A program made the translations under genes and the position numbers. A stretch of 41,846 nt of DNA from Pseudomonadota bacterium. Its GTDB lineage: Bacteria > Pseudomonadota > Gammaproteobacteria > Acidiferrobacterales > Acidiferrobacteraceae. This document shows, in pieces, positions 15,002-23,199 of this stretch. The notes below the pieces were generated by a model. It made no database searches. It saw only the letters and a list, made by a program, of their open reading frames with translations, and was not told the origin of the DNA. Each line of letters opens with the position of its first letter. The first letter of the stretch is position 1. The stretch covers positions 1 to 41,846 of the forward strand of contig JAKBUS010000017.1 of the NCBI GenBank assembly GCA_021841585.1, given 5' to 3'.

Positions 15002-17973
15002 GACGGGGTCCCGCCCTGATTCGCCACGGTCGCGGGGATGGGCTGGTACTCGCGGCGCCTCCATTTGCGCTCAACTTCGACCCCGGACTGGGGCGTGCGT
15101 GTCTTGAAACGCGGGTTCGAGCGGGGGATGGGCGAGGGCCCTTCGCGGCTCAGGATCGAAAGCTTCACGGCAAGCTCCTTGAAGGCCGGCGTCGAGGTCA
15201 CGCCGTCGGCGTGGTTGCCGGTGAGCCGATTTATGGGTTCGGTGAGCGAAAACTCCACGGTATAAAGCTCGCGCCCGACCACCCGCGGGCTCACAAACAC
15301 GCTGGCCTCGACGCTGCCACGGCGCGAGGTAAGCGTCACGCGCGCCCCGGTCCTTATGTCAAGTTCGTCCGCCAGTTCATGCGAGATCTCCACATAGAAT
15401 TGATTGACCTTGGATACCAGTCCCGGAACACGCGCTGTGAGATTGCCTTCCTGGAAATGTTCGAGCACGCGTCCGTTGTTGAGGGTGAGATCATATTCGG
15501 AATCGGCGCGCTCGACGGGGGCGTGCCAATGCACGGGGTAGAGCTGGGCCTTGCCATCCTCGGTATGAAAGCGCTTCGTGTATAAAAGCGTCTCGGAATG
15601 TCCTTGGGCATCGACCGGCCAGACCACGGACGCGTAGCCTTCGAGCCGGTCATAGGTGGCGCCGGCGAAAAGCGGCGCGACCTTGGTGGCCTCCGACATG
15701 ATTTCGCGTGGCCCCGCATAGTCCCAGCGGTGTCCGAAGCGCTCTGCGAGCGCGCACAAGATCCGCCAGTCGGGCCGCGACAAGCCGAGCGGGTCGAGCG
15801 CCTGCCCGAAGCGCTGAATGCGCCGCTCGGTGTTCACGAACGTGCCTTCCTTCTCGAGGCTCGGGCAGGCCGGCAGCACGACGTCCGCGAAGCGCGCGGT
15901 GGTGGTCATGAAGACGTCTTGGACCACCAGGAAATCGAGCCGCTCCAGGGCCCCCTCGGTATGGCGGGTATTGGCGTCGACGACCCCCGTGTCTTCCCCG
16001 ATGATATACATGGCATGAAGCGTGCCGGAGTGCGCGGCATTGATCATGCTGTGGTTATTGAGCCCGGGTCTCGCCGGGAGCTCGACCCCCCACGCGCGCC
16101 CCACGCGCTCGCGGGCCTCCTTGTCCGAGACCTTGAGGTAGCCGGGGAGCTTGTCGGACAGGGCCCCGAAGTCGCCGGCGCCCTGGACATTGTTGTGGCC
16201 GCGCAGCGGGTAGGCCCCCGAGCCTTTTTTCCCGTAATTGCCGGTGACAAGCAGCAGGTTTGAGATGGCGGTGCTGGTGTCGCTGCCGGTCGTGCGTTGC
16301 GTGACCCCCATGGCCCATAGGGCGCATACCCCCGAGGCATTGACGATCATGTCGGCGATGCGCACGAGATCCCTCTGCGAAAGGCCGGTTTCGGCCTCGG
16401 CATAGGCCAGCGTGAAGGGGGCAAGCGATGCCCGCAAGGCCTCCAGATTGTTCACGCGCCTTGCAAGAAAGGCACGGTCCTCGAGGCCGTTGTCGAGGAT
16501 GTAGCGCGTCACCGCGCATAGCCATACGAGGTCGGTCCCGGGCTTGGGGCGCAAAAACAGCTGGGCGCGTTCGGCCATCTCGTGATGCAGGAGGTCGACC
16601 ACGACCACCTTGATCTCGCCGCGCTTCAGGCGCCGCTTGATGCGCGTGGCCAGTACCGGATGGCTGTCCGCGGTGTTCGTGCCGATGAGCAGGACAAGCT
16701 CGGCGTCGTCGATGTCGTCCATGGTGCCGGAGTCACCGGCATAGCCTACCGTGCGCGTGAGGCCTTCGGTGGCCGGGCTCTGGCAATACCGGGACGTGCA
16801 GTCGATGTTGTTGGTGCCGATGATGGCGCGCGCGAACTTCTGGGTCAGATAGACCTCCTCGTTCGAGCCCTTGCTGGTGGCTATGAAACCGATGGCGTCG
16901 GGGCCGTGGCTTGCGCGAATCATGCTGAGTCTTTCGTGCACGAGACCCAAGGCCTCGTCCCAACTGGCCTCGTGAAACGACGAGCCGCAGCGAATCAGCG
17001 GCTTTACTAGGCGATCCTTGCTGTTTACGAAGTCCCAGGCAAACTTGCCCTTGACGCAGGTCGATATACCGTTTGCCGGCCCGTGTTCGGGCTGGACCTT
17101 CAGCACATGGCGCCCGCGCGTCGTGATGTCGAAGGAGCAGCCGACCCCGCAGTAGGTACAAACGGTCTTGGTGATCTTCTGTTCGGCGTGGCGCAGGCAT
17201 TGGTCAATCTTCGAGACCGCGGTGATCGGGATGAAGCTCGTGGTCTGCTCCACGCCCTTCATTAAATCGATCATTTCGCGCTTCAACGGCGCGGGCCAGG
17301 AGGTGAGGGGGCCGCCCTGCCCGAGCAGGGTGTTTTCCATGAGGGCGTTACACGGGCACACGGTGACGCAGTGCCCGCAGGATACGCAGCTCGATTCGTT
17401 GATGGCCTGCCCCCCATCCCACAGGACGCGCGGGTGTTCCATCTCCCAGTCTATGGTCAGGGTCTCGTTGACCTGCACATTCTGACAGGCTTCGACGCAG
17501 CGGCCGCACAGTAGGCACTGCAGGGGATCGTAGGTGTAAAAAGGGTTCGAGGTATCGGCGGCATAGGGTTTGGGTCTATAGGGGTAGCGCTGATGGCTTA
17601 GGGCGAGCCTGTCGACGGCATCGTGGATCTCGCAGTCCCCGTTGTTGTTGTCGCACACCGAACAGTAAAGCTCGTGCTTTTCAAGTATCCGATCCATGCC
17701 CTCGCGCCGCGCCGCATCGGAGACCGCGTCTTGGGTGCTGACCTTGAGGCCGTGGTCGGCGTGCACCGTACAAGCGCGGACCAGGGCGCCATTGACCATG
17801 ACAAAACACGTATCGCAGGCCTTGATCGGGCCTCGCGCCGGGTTGTAGCAAAGGTGCGGGATATAGCAATCGGCGCGCCTCAAGGCGTCGAGCAGGTTCT
17901 CGCCGACCGAGCTCGCGATGGCCTTTTCATCGACATTTATGACACAAGGATGCGGATGGGGATCGGCGGACAT
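14998..17973 (-). CDS. Formate-dehydrogenase-like molybdopterin oxidoreductase (YjgC type)
   Basis: A 991-residue cytoplasmic iron-sulfur/molybdopterin enzyme. In order it has: a [2Fe-2S] ferredoxin domain (Cys42, 53, 56, 68); a His-Cys cluster region (HELYCSVCDNNNGDCEIH); two [4Fe-4S] motifs (CLLCGRCVEAC and CVSCGHCVTVC); and the molybdopterin domain with Cys272, 275, 279 and 306. The metal ligand is Cys397 in SRYCQSPATEGL. The next residue is Gln398, where classical formate dehydrogenases have a catalytic His. This Cys-Gln form is typical of the YjgC/DUF1641 subgroup, usually annotated NAD-type formate dehydrogenase alpha subunit. Formate as substrate is therefore plausible, not shown. No NADH-reacting beta or gamma subunit gene is adjacent. 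Confidence 0.88.
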   Translation of the reverse strand: MSADPHPHPCVINVDEKAIASSVGENLLDALRRADCYIPHLCYNPARGPIKACDTCFVMVNGALVRACTVHADHGLKVSTQDAVSDAARREGMDRILEKHELYCSVCDNNNGDCEIHDAVDRLALSHQRYPYRPKPYAADTSNPFYTYDPLQCLLCGRCVEACQNVQVNETLTIDWEMEHPRVLWDGGQAINESSCVSCGHCVTVCPCNALMENTLLGQGGPLTSWPAPLKREMIDLMKGVEQTTSFIPITAVSKIDQCLRHAEQKITKTVCTYCGVGCSFDITTRGRHVLKVQPEHGPANGISTCVKGKFAWDFVNSKDRLVKPLIRCGSSFHEASWDEALGLVHERLSMIRASHGPDAIGFIATSKGSNEEVYLTQKFARAIIGTNNIDCTSRYCQSPATEGLTRTVGYAGDSGTMDDIDDAELVLLIGTNTADSHPVLATRIKRRLKRGEIKVVVVDLLHHEMAERAQLFLRPKPGTDLVWLCAVTRYILDNGLEDRAFLARRVNNLEALRASLAPFTLAYAEAETGLSQRDLVRIADMIVNASGVCALWAMGVTQRTTGSDTSTAISNLLLVTGNYGKKGSGAYPLRGHNNVQGAGDFGALSDKLPGYLKVSDKEARERVGRAWGVELPARPGLNNHSMINAAHSGTLHAMYIIGEDTGVVDANTRHTEGALERLDFLVVQDVFMTTTARFADVVLPACPSLEKEGTFVNTERRIQRFGQALDPLGLSRPDWRILCALAERFGHRWDYAGPREIMSEATKVAPLFAGATYDRLEGYASVVWPVDAQGHSETLLYTKRFHTEDGKAQLYPVHWHAPVERADSEYDLTLNNGRVLEHFQEGNLTARVPGLVSKVNQFYVEISHELADELDIRTGARVTLTSRRGSVEASVFVSPRVVGRELYTVEFSLTEPINRLTGNHADGVTSTPAFKELAVKLSILSREGPSPIPRSNPRFKTRTPQSGVEVERKWRRREYQPIPATVANQGGTPS

Positions 17974-18126
17974 GAGACCTCCTCACGGGGTTTGGGCGGG
18001 ATTGGCATGGCTTGCGGCCCTTCGCGTGCTGCCACTCTAGTGGCGCGTAGCCCCGGTTGTTATCGGAAATAAGTGCGAGACAAGCCGGGCGGGCCTCCTC
18101 GGGATGGGTCCCGGCGGCCGCGGGGA

Positions 18127-18155
18127 TTGGCAGGAGCCGCGCGCTGTGGCAAAAT
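18127..18155 (+). promoter_or_regulatory. Sigma-70 promoter of rpmB–rpmG
   Basis: TTGGCA at 18127-18132 and CAAAAT at 18150-18155 are separated by 17 bases, a near-consensus housekeeping promoter. It would start transcription near 18162, giving a short leader before the rpmB ATG at 18180. Confidence 0.65.
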
Positions 18156-18179
18156 CCGCGGATTCATCTGGGGGTTCCC

Positions 18180-18416
18180 ATGTCCAAGGTATGCCAGGTC
18201 AGCGGCAAGCGGCCCATAAGCGGCAACAATGTGTCGCATGCCAACAACAAGACGCGTCGGCGGTTTCTGCCCAATCTGCATTACCGCAAGTTGTGGGTCG
18301 AGGGTGAGAAGCGCTGGGTGCGCCTGCGTTTATCGCATCACGCCTTGCGGACCATCGACAAGAAGGGCATCGATGTCGTCTTGGCCGAGATGCGCGCCCG
18401 CGGCGAATCGTTTTAG
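18180..18416 (+). CDS. rpmB: 50S ribosomal protein L28
   Basis: A 78-residue large-subunit ribosomal protein. It begins [20 protein letters not shown], the L28 signature, and continues with a basic region typical of bL28 ([20 protein letters not shown]). The start at 18180 fits the family N-terminus, and the frame's earlier start is upstream of the promoter. It lies nine bases before rpmG, the universal gammaproteobacterial pairing. Confidence 0.97.
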   Translation: MSKVCQVSGKRPISGNNVSHANNKTRRRFLPNLHYRKLWVEGEKRWVRLRLSHHALRTIDKKGIDVVLAEMRARGESF

Positions 18417-18425
18417 GAGACCGTC

Positions 18426-18581
18426 ATGCGTGACAAGATCAAGCTCGTGTCGAGCGCCGATACCGGTCATTTTTACACGACCACGAAAAACAAACGAACG
18501 ATGACCGAGAAGTTCGAGATCAAGAAATTCGATCCCATCGCCCGCAAGCACGTCCCCTATCGCGAGGCGAAGATCAAGTAG
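18426..18581 (+). CDS. rpmG: 50S ribosomal protein L33
   Basis: A 51-residue ribosomal protein: [40 protein letters not shown], then [11 protein letters not shown] and TAG. This is the cysteine-free form of bL33, as in E. coli. TTTTAGGAGA, containing the rpmB stop, provides the ribosome-binding site, so the two genes are translated from one message. Confidence 0.97.
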   Translation: MRDKIKLVSSADTGHFYTTTKNKRTMTEKFEIKKFDPIARKHVPYREAKIK

Positions 18582-18701
18582 ACCACGTCTTTTGAGGTCC
18601 TCGGGACCGCGGTGTCCGGTGTTTCGGGCCCGCGGGACCACTGCGGGACCCCCTTCATCCTAGCGGCCTCTGTCCCCCTGCAAAATGGGGGCCGGGCTCT
18701 C

Positions 18702-18730
18702 TTGTCCTTGCGTCCCGTGCCCGGTATATT
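18702..18730 (+). promoter_or_regulatory. Promoter upstream of the HNH gene
   Basis: TTGTCC at 18702-18707 and TATATT at 18725-18730 are 17 bases apart. The -10 is one base from consensus. It lies 63 bases before the preferred HNH start, supporting that start over the longer frame beginning at 18685. Confidence 0.5.
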
Positions 18731-18792
18731 ACCGGCAACCCTCTGTTGAGGTCCATTGCTGCAGATGGCGGCTGGGGCCGCCCGAGGTTGCC

Positions 18793-19410
18793 ATGTACCC
18801 GCTTAGTCAACAAGTGTTGCGCACCGATGTTGCCGGCATGCCGCTTGAATGGATTGATTTCCGTGAGGCGGTGCGCATCTGTCACCTCGGGCAGGTGGCC
18901 TACACGTGCGGCATCCTCTTGTACCGGGTTCACGGTGGCTATAATGCCGCCACCGGCCGGCGCAGCATCATCGAAGTTAACTCCATTCTCGCCACCTATG
19001 GAGAGAATGGTCAGCTGGCGCGTCAGCGCGATCACTATGTGCCGCCGCTCAGCAATCCCGCCCTGTTTGCCCGCGATGCGCGGATATGTCTCTATTGCGG
19101 CGAGCGGTTCTCGGTCCGCGATCTCTCGCGCGACCATGTGACGCCCTTGAGCCGCAACGGCCACGATATCTGGAACAATGTCGTGACGGCCTGCAAGCGC
19201 TGCAACAATCATAAGGCCGGGCGGACGCCCGAGGAGGCCGGCATGGCATTGCTCGCCGTTCCTTTCGTGCCGACGCATGCCGAGTACATCTATCTGCAGG
19301 GCCGCCGCGTGCTTGCCGACCAGATGGCCTTCCTAAAGGCGCATTTCCCGCGCACGAGCCCCTTGCATGAGCGTCTGGCGCGCGGCCTGGAGATGGCCGG
19401 TCACGCGTGA
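18793..19410 (+). CDS. HNH endonuclease family protein
   Basis: A 205-residue protein with a canonical HNH nuclease domain: CLYCGERFSVRDLSRDHVTP, a histidine- and asparagine-rich middle (NGHDIWNNVVTACKRCNNHK) and two CxxC zinc-holding pairs. HNH proteins of this kind are widespread in gammaproteobacteria as stand-alone chromosomal genes, and their biological role is mostly unknown. There is no methylase or toxin-like partner, so I do not call it restriction. The start at 18793 is chosen because it follows a good promoter; the preceding 36 codons look non-coding. Confidence 0.85.
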   Translation: MYPLSQQVLRTDVAGMPLEWIDFREAVRICHLGQVAYTCGILLYRVHGGYNAATGRRSIIEVNSILATYGENGQLARQRDHYVPPLSNPALFARDARICLYCGERFSVRDLSRDHVTPLSRNGHDIWNNVVTACKRCNNHKAGRTPEEAGMALLAVPFVPTHAEYIYLQGRRVLADQMAFLKAHFPRTSPLHERLARGLEMAGHA

Positions 19411-19417
19411 CGGCAGC

Positions 19418-19456
19418 GCGCGGTGAGGCACGGCTCTAGGGCCTGCCTCACCGCGC
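19418..19456. terminator. Hairpin between convergent HNH and desaturase genes
   Basis: A perfect 13-pair stem (19418-19430 with 19444-19456, core CGCGGTGAGGCA) and a 13-base loop lie exactly between two convergent stop codons. There is no U-run, but the position argues for a two-way terminator or mRNA-end stabiliser. Confidence 0.6.
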
Positions 19457-19463
19457 CGCCCTC

Positions 19464-20654
19464 TCAGGCCGCGATTTGCGTTGCCGCGTAGCTGCGGATG
19501 GCGGTTGCGAAGTCGCGGAGGGCCTTTATCCCGGTCGCCTCCGCCTGGTGACACCATTCCTGCAGGGCCTCGAGGAGCTGCTCCTGGGTGGTGGCCGACC
19601 GGCGCCACACGTCCTGCAGGCGCTCCTTCATGGTGTAGACCGTCTGCAAGGTACTGTTGGTCGCCAGAATCTCTTGCAGCTGGCGATATCCGGCCTCACC
19701 TATGAGGGCCTTTTCGCGCACCATGAGGCGCCGCGCATCCTTCAGGATCTTGGCGGCCTGCCGATTGGCGGCCGCCGCCTTGCGGACCTCCTCGCTATGG
19801 ACCTCGTGCAAGACCTCGCGGGCAAAGCGCGCCATCACCTGAAAGCGGTGATGTATGACCGCCTTGACGGTATCGAGATCACAGACCTCTTTCGGGTGGG
19901 TGTAGGTCGGGATCGGCGCGACCTTCTTGACCGTGGCAAGGCCCAGCATCTCGAGCGTGCGAATGTATCCCCAGCCGATGTCGAACTCCCAGGGCTTGCA
20001 GGAGAATTTGGCGGAACTGGCGTAGGTGTGGTGGTTGTTGTGCAGCTCCTCGCCCCCGATCAGGATGCCGATCGGCAGGATATTGGTCGCCGCGTCGGCG
20101 CACTCGAAGTTGCGGTAGCCGTAGTAATGGCCCACGCCGTTGATTACGCCGGCCGCCATAATCGGGATCCACATCATCTGGACTGCCCAGATCGTAAGAC
20201 CAAGCGCGCCAAAACAGGCAAGGTCGATGACGAGCATGATGGCGATGCCCATGGCGCTATGCCGCGTGTACACATGCCGCTCCAACCAATCATCTGGGGT
20301 GTTGTGCCCGAACTTGGTGAGCGTCTCGGTGTTTTTGGCCTCGGCGCGATAGAGTTCCGCGCCCTCCCACAACACCTTCTTCAGGCCCAACACCTGCGGA
20401 CTATGCGGGTCGTCCTCGGTCTCGCAGCGCGCGTGATGCTTGCGGTGGATGGCCACCCATTCCTTGGTCACCATGCCCGTCGTCAGCCACAGCCACAGGC
20501 GAAAGAAGTGCGCGATCACGGGATGCAGGTCCAAGGCCCGATGCGTCTGATGACGGTGCAGGTAGATGGTGACTGACGCGATGGTGATGTGCGTCACGAC
20601 GAGCGCGACCAGCACATAGCCCCACCACGGCAAGATGATAAGACCTTGAAACAT
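19464..20654 (-). CDS. Delta-9-type fatty acid desaturase
   Basis: A 396-residue membrane di-iron desaturase that introduces a double bond in acyl chains. It has all three histidine boxes: HRHQTH (33-38), HRKHH (70-74) and HNNHH (205-209). Hydrophobic segments lie at ~7-30, ~47-63 and ~133-172. The final ~130 residues are a soluble, helical, charged tail. This matches the aerobic acyl desaturases of pseudomonads in length and layout. The regiospecificity is inferred from family. Confidence 0.92.
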   Translation of the reverse strand: MFQGLIILPWWGYVLVALVVTHITIASVTIYLHRHQTHRALDLHPVIAHFFRLWLWLTTGMVTKEWVAIHRKHHARCETEDDPHSPQVLGLKKVLWEGAELYRAEAKNTETLTKFGHNTPDDWLERHVYTRHSAMGIAIMLVIDLACFGALGLTIWAVQMMWIPIMAAGVINGVGHYYGYRNFECADAATNILPIGILIGGEELHNNHHTYASSAKFSCKPWEFDIGWGYIRTLEMLGLATVKKVAPIPTYTHPKEVCDLDTVKAVIHHRFQVMARFAREVLHEVHSEEVRKAAAANRQAAKILKDARRLMVREKALIGEAGYRQLQEILATNSTLQTVYTMKERLQDVWRRSATTQEQLLEALQEWCHQAEATGIKALRDFATAIRSYAATQIAA

Positions 20655-20730
20655 GCTCTCTTCCTCTTATGTAGGAAAACGCCGGGGCCGTTTTGACACG
20701 CCATTCTTCAGGCCGGCTGGCGGCCCGCCA

Positions 20731-20934
20731 TCAGCGGTCTTGTGTATCCCGGGCGCTCTCTCCCGCCCAATCCCGCATGCGCGTCCCCCAATCGTGGGCA
20801 GTCGCGACATCGAGTTCAACGGTAAAATATTTGGCGCCATCGCGTATGATGACCCGCAGAAGCCGTGCCCCGGTCTCGTGGAAGACCTGACGTAACTCTA
20901 TCACCTGTCCCGAGGGCGCGGTAATCTGTTCCAT
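20731..20934 (-). CDS. Small conserved protein, DUF6967-like
   Basis: A 67-residue protein starting MEQITAPSGQVIELRQVFHE and continuing GARLLRVIIRDGAKYFTVEL, a compact beta-rich pattern I associate with DUF6967. It has no cysteine, signal peptide or membrane segment. The start at 20934 is preferred over the longer frame because that frame would run into the divergent Nudix gene. Function unknown. Only 34 bases separate its start from the Nudix start, so the two promoters must overlap the coding starts or lie inside a gene. Confidence 0.65.
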   Translation of the reverse strand: MEQITAPSGQVIELRQVFHETGARLLRVIIRDGAKYFTVELDVATAHDWGTRMRDWAGESARDTQDR

Positions 20935-20968
20935 GGCCGGGGTATTGTAGCATGGACCGAGGACTGTG

Positions 20969-21400
20969 ATGGCAGCCCCCCAGACCCCCTTTTTGACAGT
21001 CGATATCATTATCCGTCCGGATGGGCACCCGCATGGCGTGATCTTGATCGAGCGCGGCCATCCCCCATGGGGCTGGGCCTTGCCCGGCGGTTTCGTGGAT
21101 GTCGGCGAACGGGTGGAGGAGGCCGCGCGCCGCGAGGCCCGTGAGGAGACCGGCCTTGTCGTGACGCTAGAGGCGCTGCTTGGCTGTTATTCCGACCCGG
21201 CCCGCGACGCGCGCGGCCATACGGTATCGCTCGTCTATATCGCGCACGCCTCCGGCGTGGCGCGGGCCGGAGACGATGCCCGGCGCGCCGAGATCGCCGA
21301 TATCCGCCGCATCACCGTGCCGCTCGCCTTTGATCATGCTCGGATCCTCAATGACTACCGGCGGTTCCGGGAGTCTGGCGAGCGGCCCGCCCTGGAATAG
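20969..21400 (+). CDS. Nudix hydrolase
   Basis: A 143-residue pyrophosphohydrolase with a complete Nudix box, GGFVDVGERVEEAARREARE followed by ETGL. The preceding HPPWGWALPGG and the later segment TVSLVYIAHA recall ADP-ribose pyrophosphatase-like or 8-oxo-dGTPase-like members, but the substrate cannot be assigned. The ATG at 20969 is chosen over GTG at 20966 because GAGGA sits five bases before it. Its last 53 bases overlap the end of the convergent beta-propeller gene. Confidence 0.9.
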   Translation: MAAPQTPFLTVDIIIRPDGHPHGVILIERGHPPWGWALPGGFVDVGERVEEAARREAREETGLVVTLEALLGCYSDPARDARGHTVSLVYIAHASGVARAGDDARRAEIADIRRITVPLAFDHARILNDYRRFRESGERPALE

Positions 21401-22487
21401 TAAAGGCGGTAATGCTGTAGGGGTCGGCATCGGAGGCCTCGGCGGTCGTGCCTATGGCCGTGAGCAGACCGCTGCTGTGGTCCAGGCGATAACGGCTAAT
21501 CGTACTGTTCCCAAAGTTGACCGCGAATACGAAGCGCGCCGCCGTGTCGAGCGTAAGGGAGAAGGGGTAGCCGCCGGTCGGCACGTGCCCGACGTGCGTG
21601 ATGCGGCCATCGGCCTGGTCGATGCGAAAGATTGAGATGTCGTTGGCGCTGGTGTTGGCGACGAAGAGGTAGCGGCCGCTCGGGTCTATGACCAGCGAAT
21701 CCGGGTGGTGGTCAAAGGGCTCGGTCACCCGGTCTTTCAGGGCCAGCCGGCCGTTGGCGCCGATGGCCAACACCAGAAGGACGTTCGCGCGGAAGTCGGC
21801 GACATACAAAAACCGTCCGTCGGGGCCCACCGCGAGCCCGTAAGGGCCATCGCCCGGGGGTTCATGAAACACCCCCAGGGGTATGAGCGCCGCATGGCCC
21901 GGCGCCCGCCGATACATGCCGATCGTGGCGTTGCCGAAGTTCGCGACATAGGCGTAGCGGCCGTTCGGCGTGAAGGTCACGGAATAGGGCTTGGCCCCCG
22001 GCGCCTCATGGACGCGGCCGTCGGGGATCAGTACCCCCTGCCGGCCGCGCATGCGGTAGATGCCCACCGTGCTGTCGCCGCTATTGGCGACGTAGATGTC
22101 GTGCCCACCGGGGCTTGCGGTCACGCTGAAGGGGTTGGTGCCTGGTCCTTGAGGACGCACCGCGGCGCTCGCGAGCCTGCCGTCGGTGGGGTCTATCCGA
22201 TAGGCGCTGACGGCGTGCGCGAGACTGTCGGCGGTGACCACATAACCCAGTGGGTCGGCCACGACCGACTCCGGACCCCCTGGGGTCGGCACCGATTGCG
22301 ATGCCACGAGGTTGCCCTTGCCGTGTTCGGCGTAGACGTTGACCGTACTGTTGTTGTAATTGGCGACATAGACGAAGGTGCGGGCGTGCGCCAGGACGCT
22401 CAGCAGGCATAGGCCGAGAACCCGCAGCGGCGTGCTGTGATATCGGCTCGCGCGCGTCCGCGACCGGTCTTGCTCAGACACGGACAT
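21348..22487 (-). CDS. Secreted seven-bladed beta-propeller protein
   Basis: A 379-residue protein with a signal peptide (hydrophobic core LRVLGLCLLSVLAHA, residues ~21-36) and seven YVTN-type repeats. Each repeat has the pattern GRYxYVANxxxxTIxxYR (for example NGRYAYVANFGNATIGMYRR). The first strand RTFVYVANYNNSTVNVY pairs with the last, closing the ring. The family includes 6-phosphogluconolactonase-like and surface-layer propellers, and no catalytic site can be assigned. Its start overlaps the anti-sigma gene's end by 14 bases, so it belongs to the sigma operon. A role as ligand or protein-binding partner of the sensor is inference. Confidence 0.85.
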   Translation of the reverse strand: MSVSEQDRSRTRASRYHSTPLRVLGLCLLSVLAHARTFVYVANYNNSTVNVYAEHGKGNLVASQSVPTPGGPESVVADPLGYVVTADSLAHAVSAYRIDPTDGRLASAAVRPQGPGTNPFSVTASPGGHDIYVANSGDSTVGIYRMRGRQGVLIPDGRVHEAPGAKPYSVTFTPNGRYAYVANFGNATIGMYRRAPGHAALIPLGVFHEPPGDGPYGLAVGPDGRFLYVADFRANVLLVLAIGANGRLALKDRVTEPFDHHPDSLVIDPSGRYLFVANTSANDISIFRIDQADGRITHVGHVPTGGYPFSLTLDTAARFVFAVNFGNSTISRYRLDHSSGLLTAIGTTAEASDADPYSITAFTIPGRAARQTPGTAGSH

Positions 22488-23199
22488 ACGTCCATCCGCG
22501 GTGCTGAAGACGGACGATCTCGGCGATCGCCGAGGGGACGATTACGGCTTGCGGCAACAGGTGCGGATCGATGCCCTTGCGGCGCTTGAGGCGGTTGATG
22601 GTGTCCTGGCACGCGGCGAATATCAGGTTCGGATAGCGCGCCTGAAGCGCGGCGATGCGCGCCGGAAAGGGCGACAGATGCCGGCGCAAAAGCGCGAGGC
22701 CCGGGCCATCGGCCAGGATCTCGACCTTCGCCTGGCGGTGATCGGCGCGGTAACGGGCAAGGAGATGCTGCGCCTCCTCGAGCACCTGGCGCATATGGGC
22801 ACGGTCACCATTGTCCAGATGAAACAGCACCTTGGTGGTAAGGTGGGTCGTGGCGCGCGCGATCGCGGTCACCGGGCGTGGCGGCACCCCCGGGGCCCAC
22901 AAGGCGCGTAGCGACCAGCCGAGCGTCACCCCGATCAAAAGCACGATGGGCGCAATCAGCGGGGCCAGGCGCGAGGCTAGGTGCTGGCGCGGCGTTTCGC
23001 GGTGTTCTGGCGTCGGCGGGTTATCATAGGCGAGCCGCACCAGATCCGAGATCTTGCGCAATTCGCAGACCTTGCGGTTCAGCTCCTGGTCGCTGTTTAT
23101 AAGCGGATAGACGCGGCCCTTCTCATCGCCGTCGATCTGGTTATCGACGAAGGCGTTGAGGAACTCATCCGAGAGCCCGGGTCCTTCCGATTCGGTCAT
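22474..23199 (-). CDS. Membrane anti-sigma protein with periplasmic DsrE-like sensor domain
   Basis: A 241-residue single-pass protein. Residues 1-60 are cytoplasmic and resemble anti-sigma factors (SDEFLNAFVDNQIDGDEKGR, RKISDLVRLAYDNP). A membrane helix spans ~79-101 (LAPLIAPIVLLIGVTLGWSL). Residues ~120-241 form a DsrE-like domain in the periplasm, with Cys197 (FAACQDTINR) and the tail AIAEIVRLQHRGWTYVRV. These match Cys94 and the tail of the free DsrE-like protein at 9585-9992. No zinc HxxxCxxC motif is present. The ATG overlaps the sigma stop as ATGA. The inferred role is to hold the sigma factor until a sulfur or redox signal is sensed outside the membrane. Confidence 0.82.
   Translation of the reverse strand: MTESEGPGLSDEFLNAFVDNQIDGDEKGRVYPLINSDQELNRKVCELRKISDLVRLAYDNPPTPEHRETPRQHLASRLAPLIAPIVLLIGVTLGWSLRALWAPGVPPRPVTAIARATTHLTTKVLFHLDNGDRAHMRQVLEEAQHLLARYRADHRQAKVEILADGPGLALLRRHLSPFPARIAALQARYPNLIFAACQDTINRLKRRKGIDPHLLPQAVIVPSAIAEIVRLQHRGWTYVRV

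Noticed and set aside
18793-19410. Restriction or toxin role for the HNH protein
   Set aside because: No methylase, specificity subunit, antitoxin or mobile-element context nearby.
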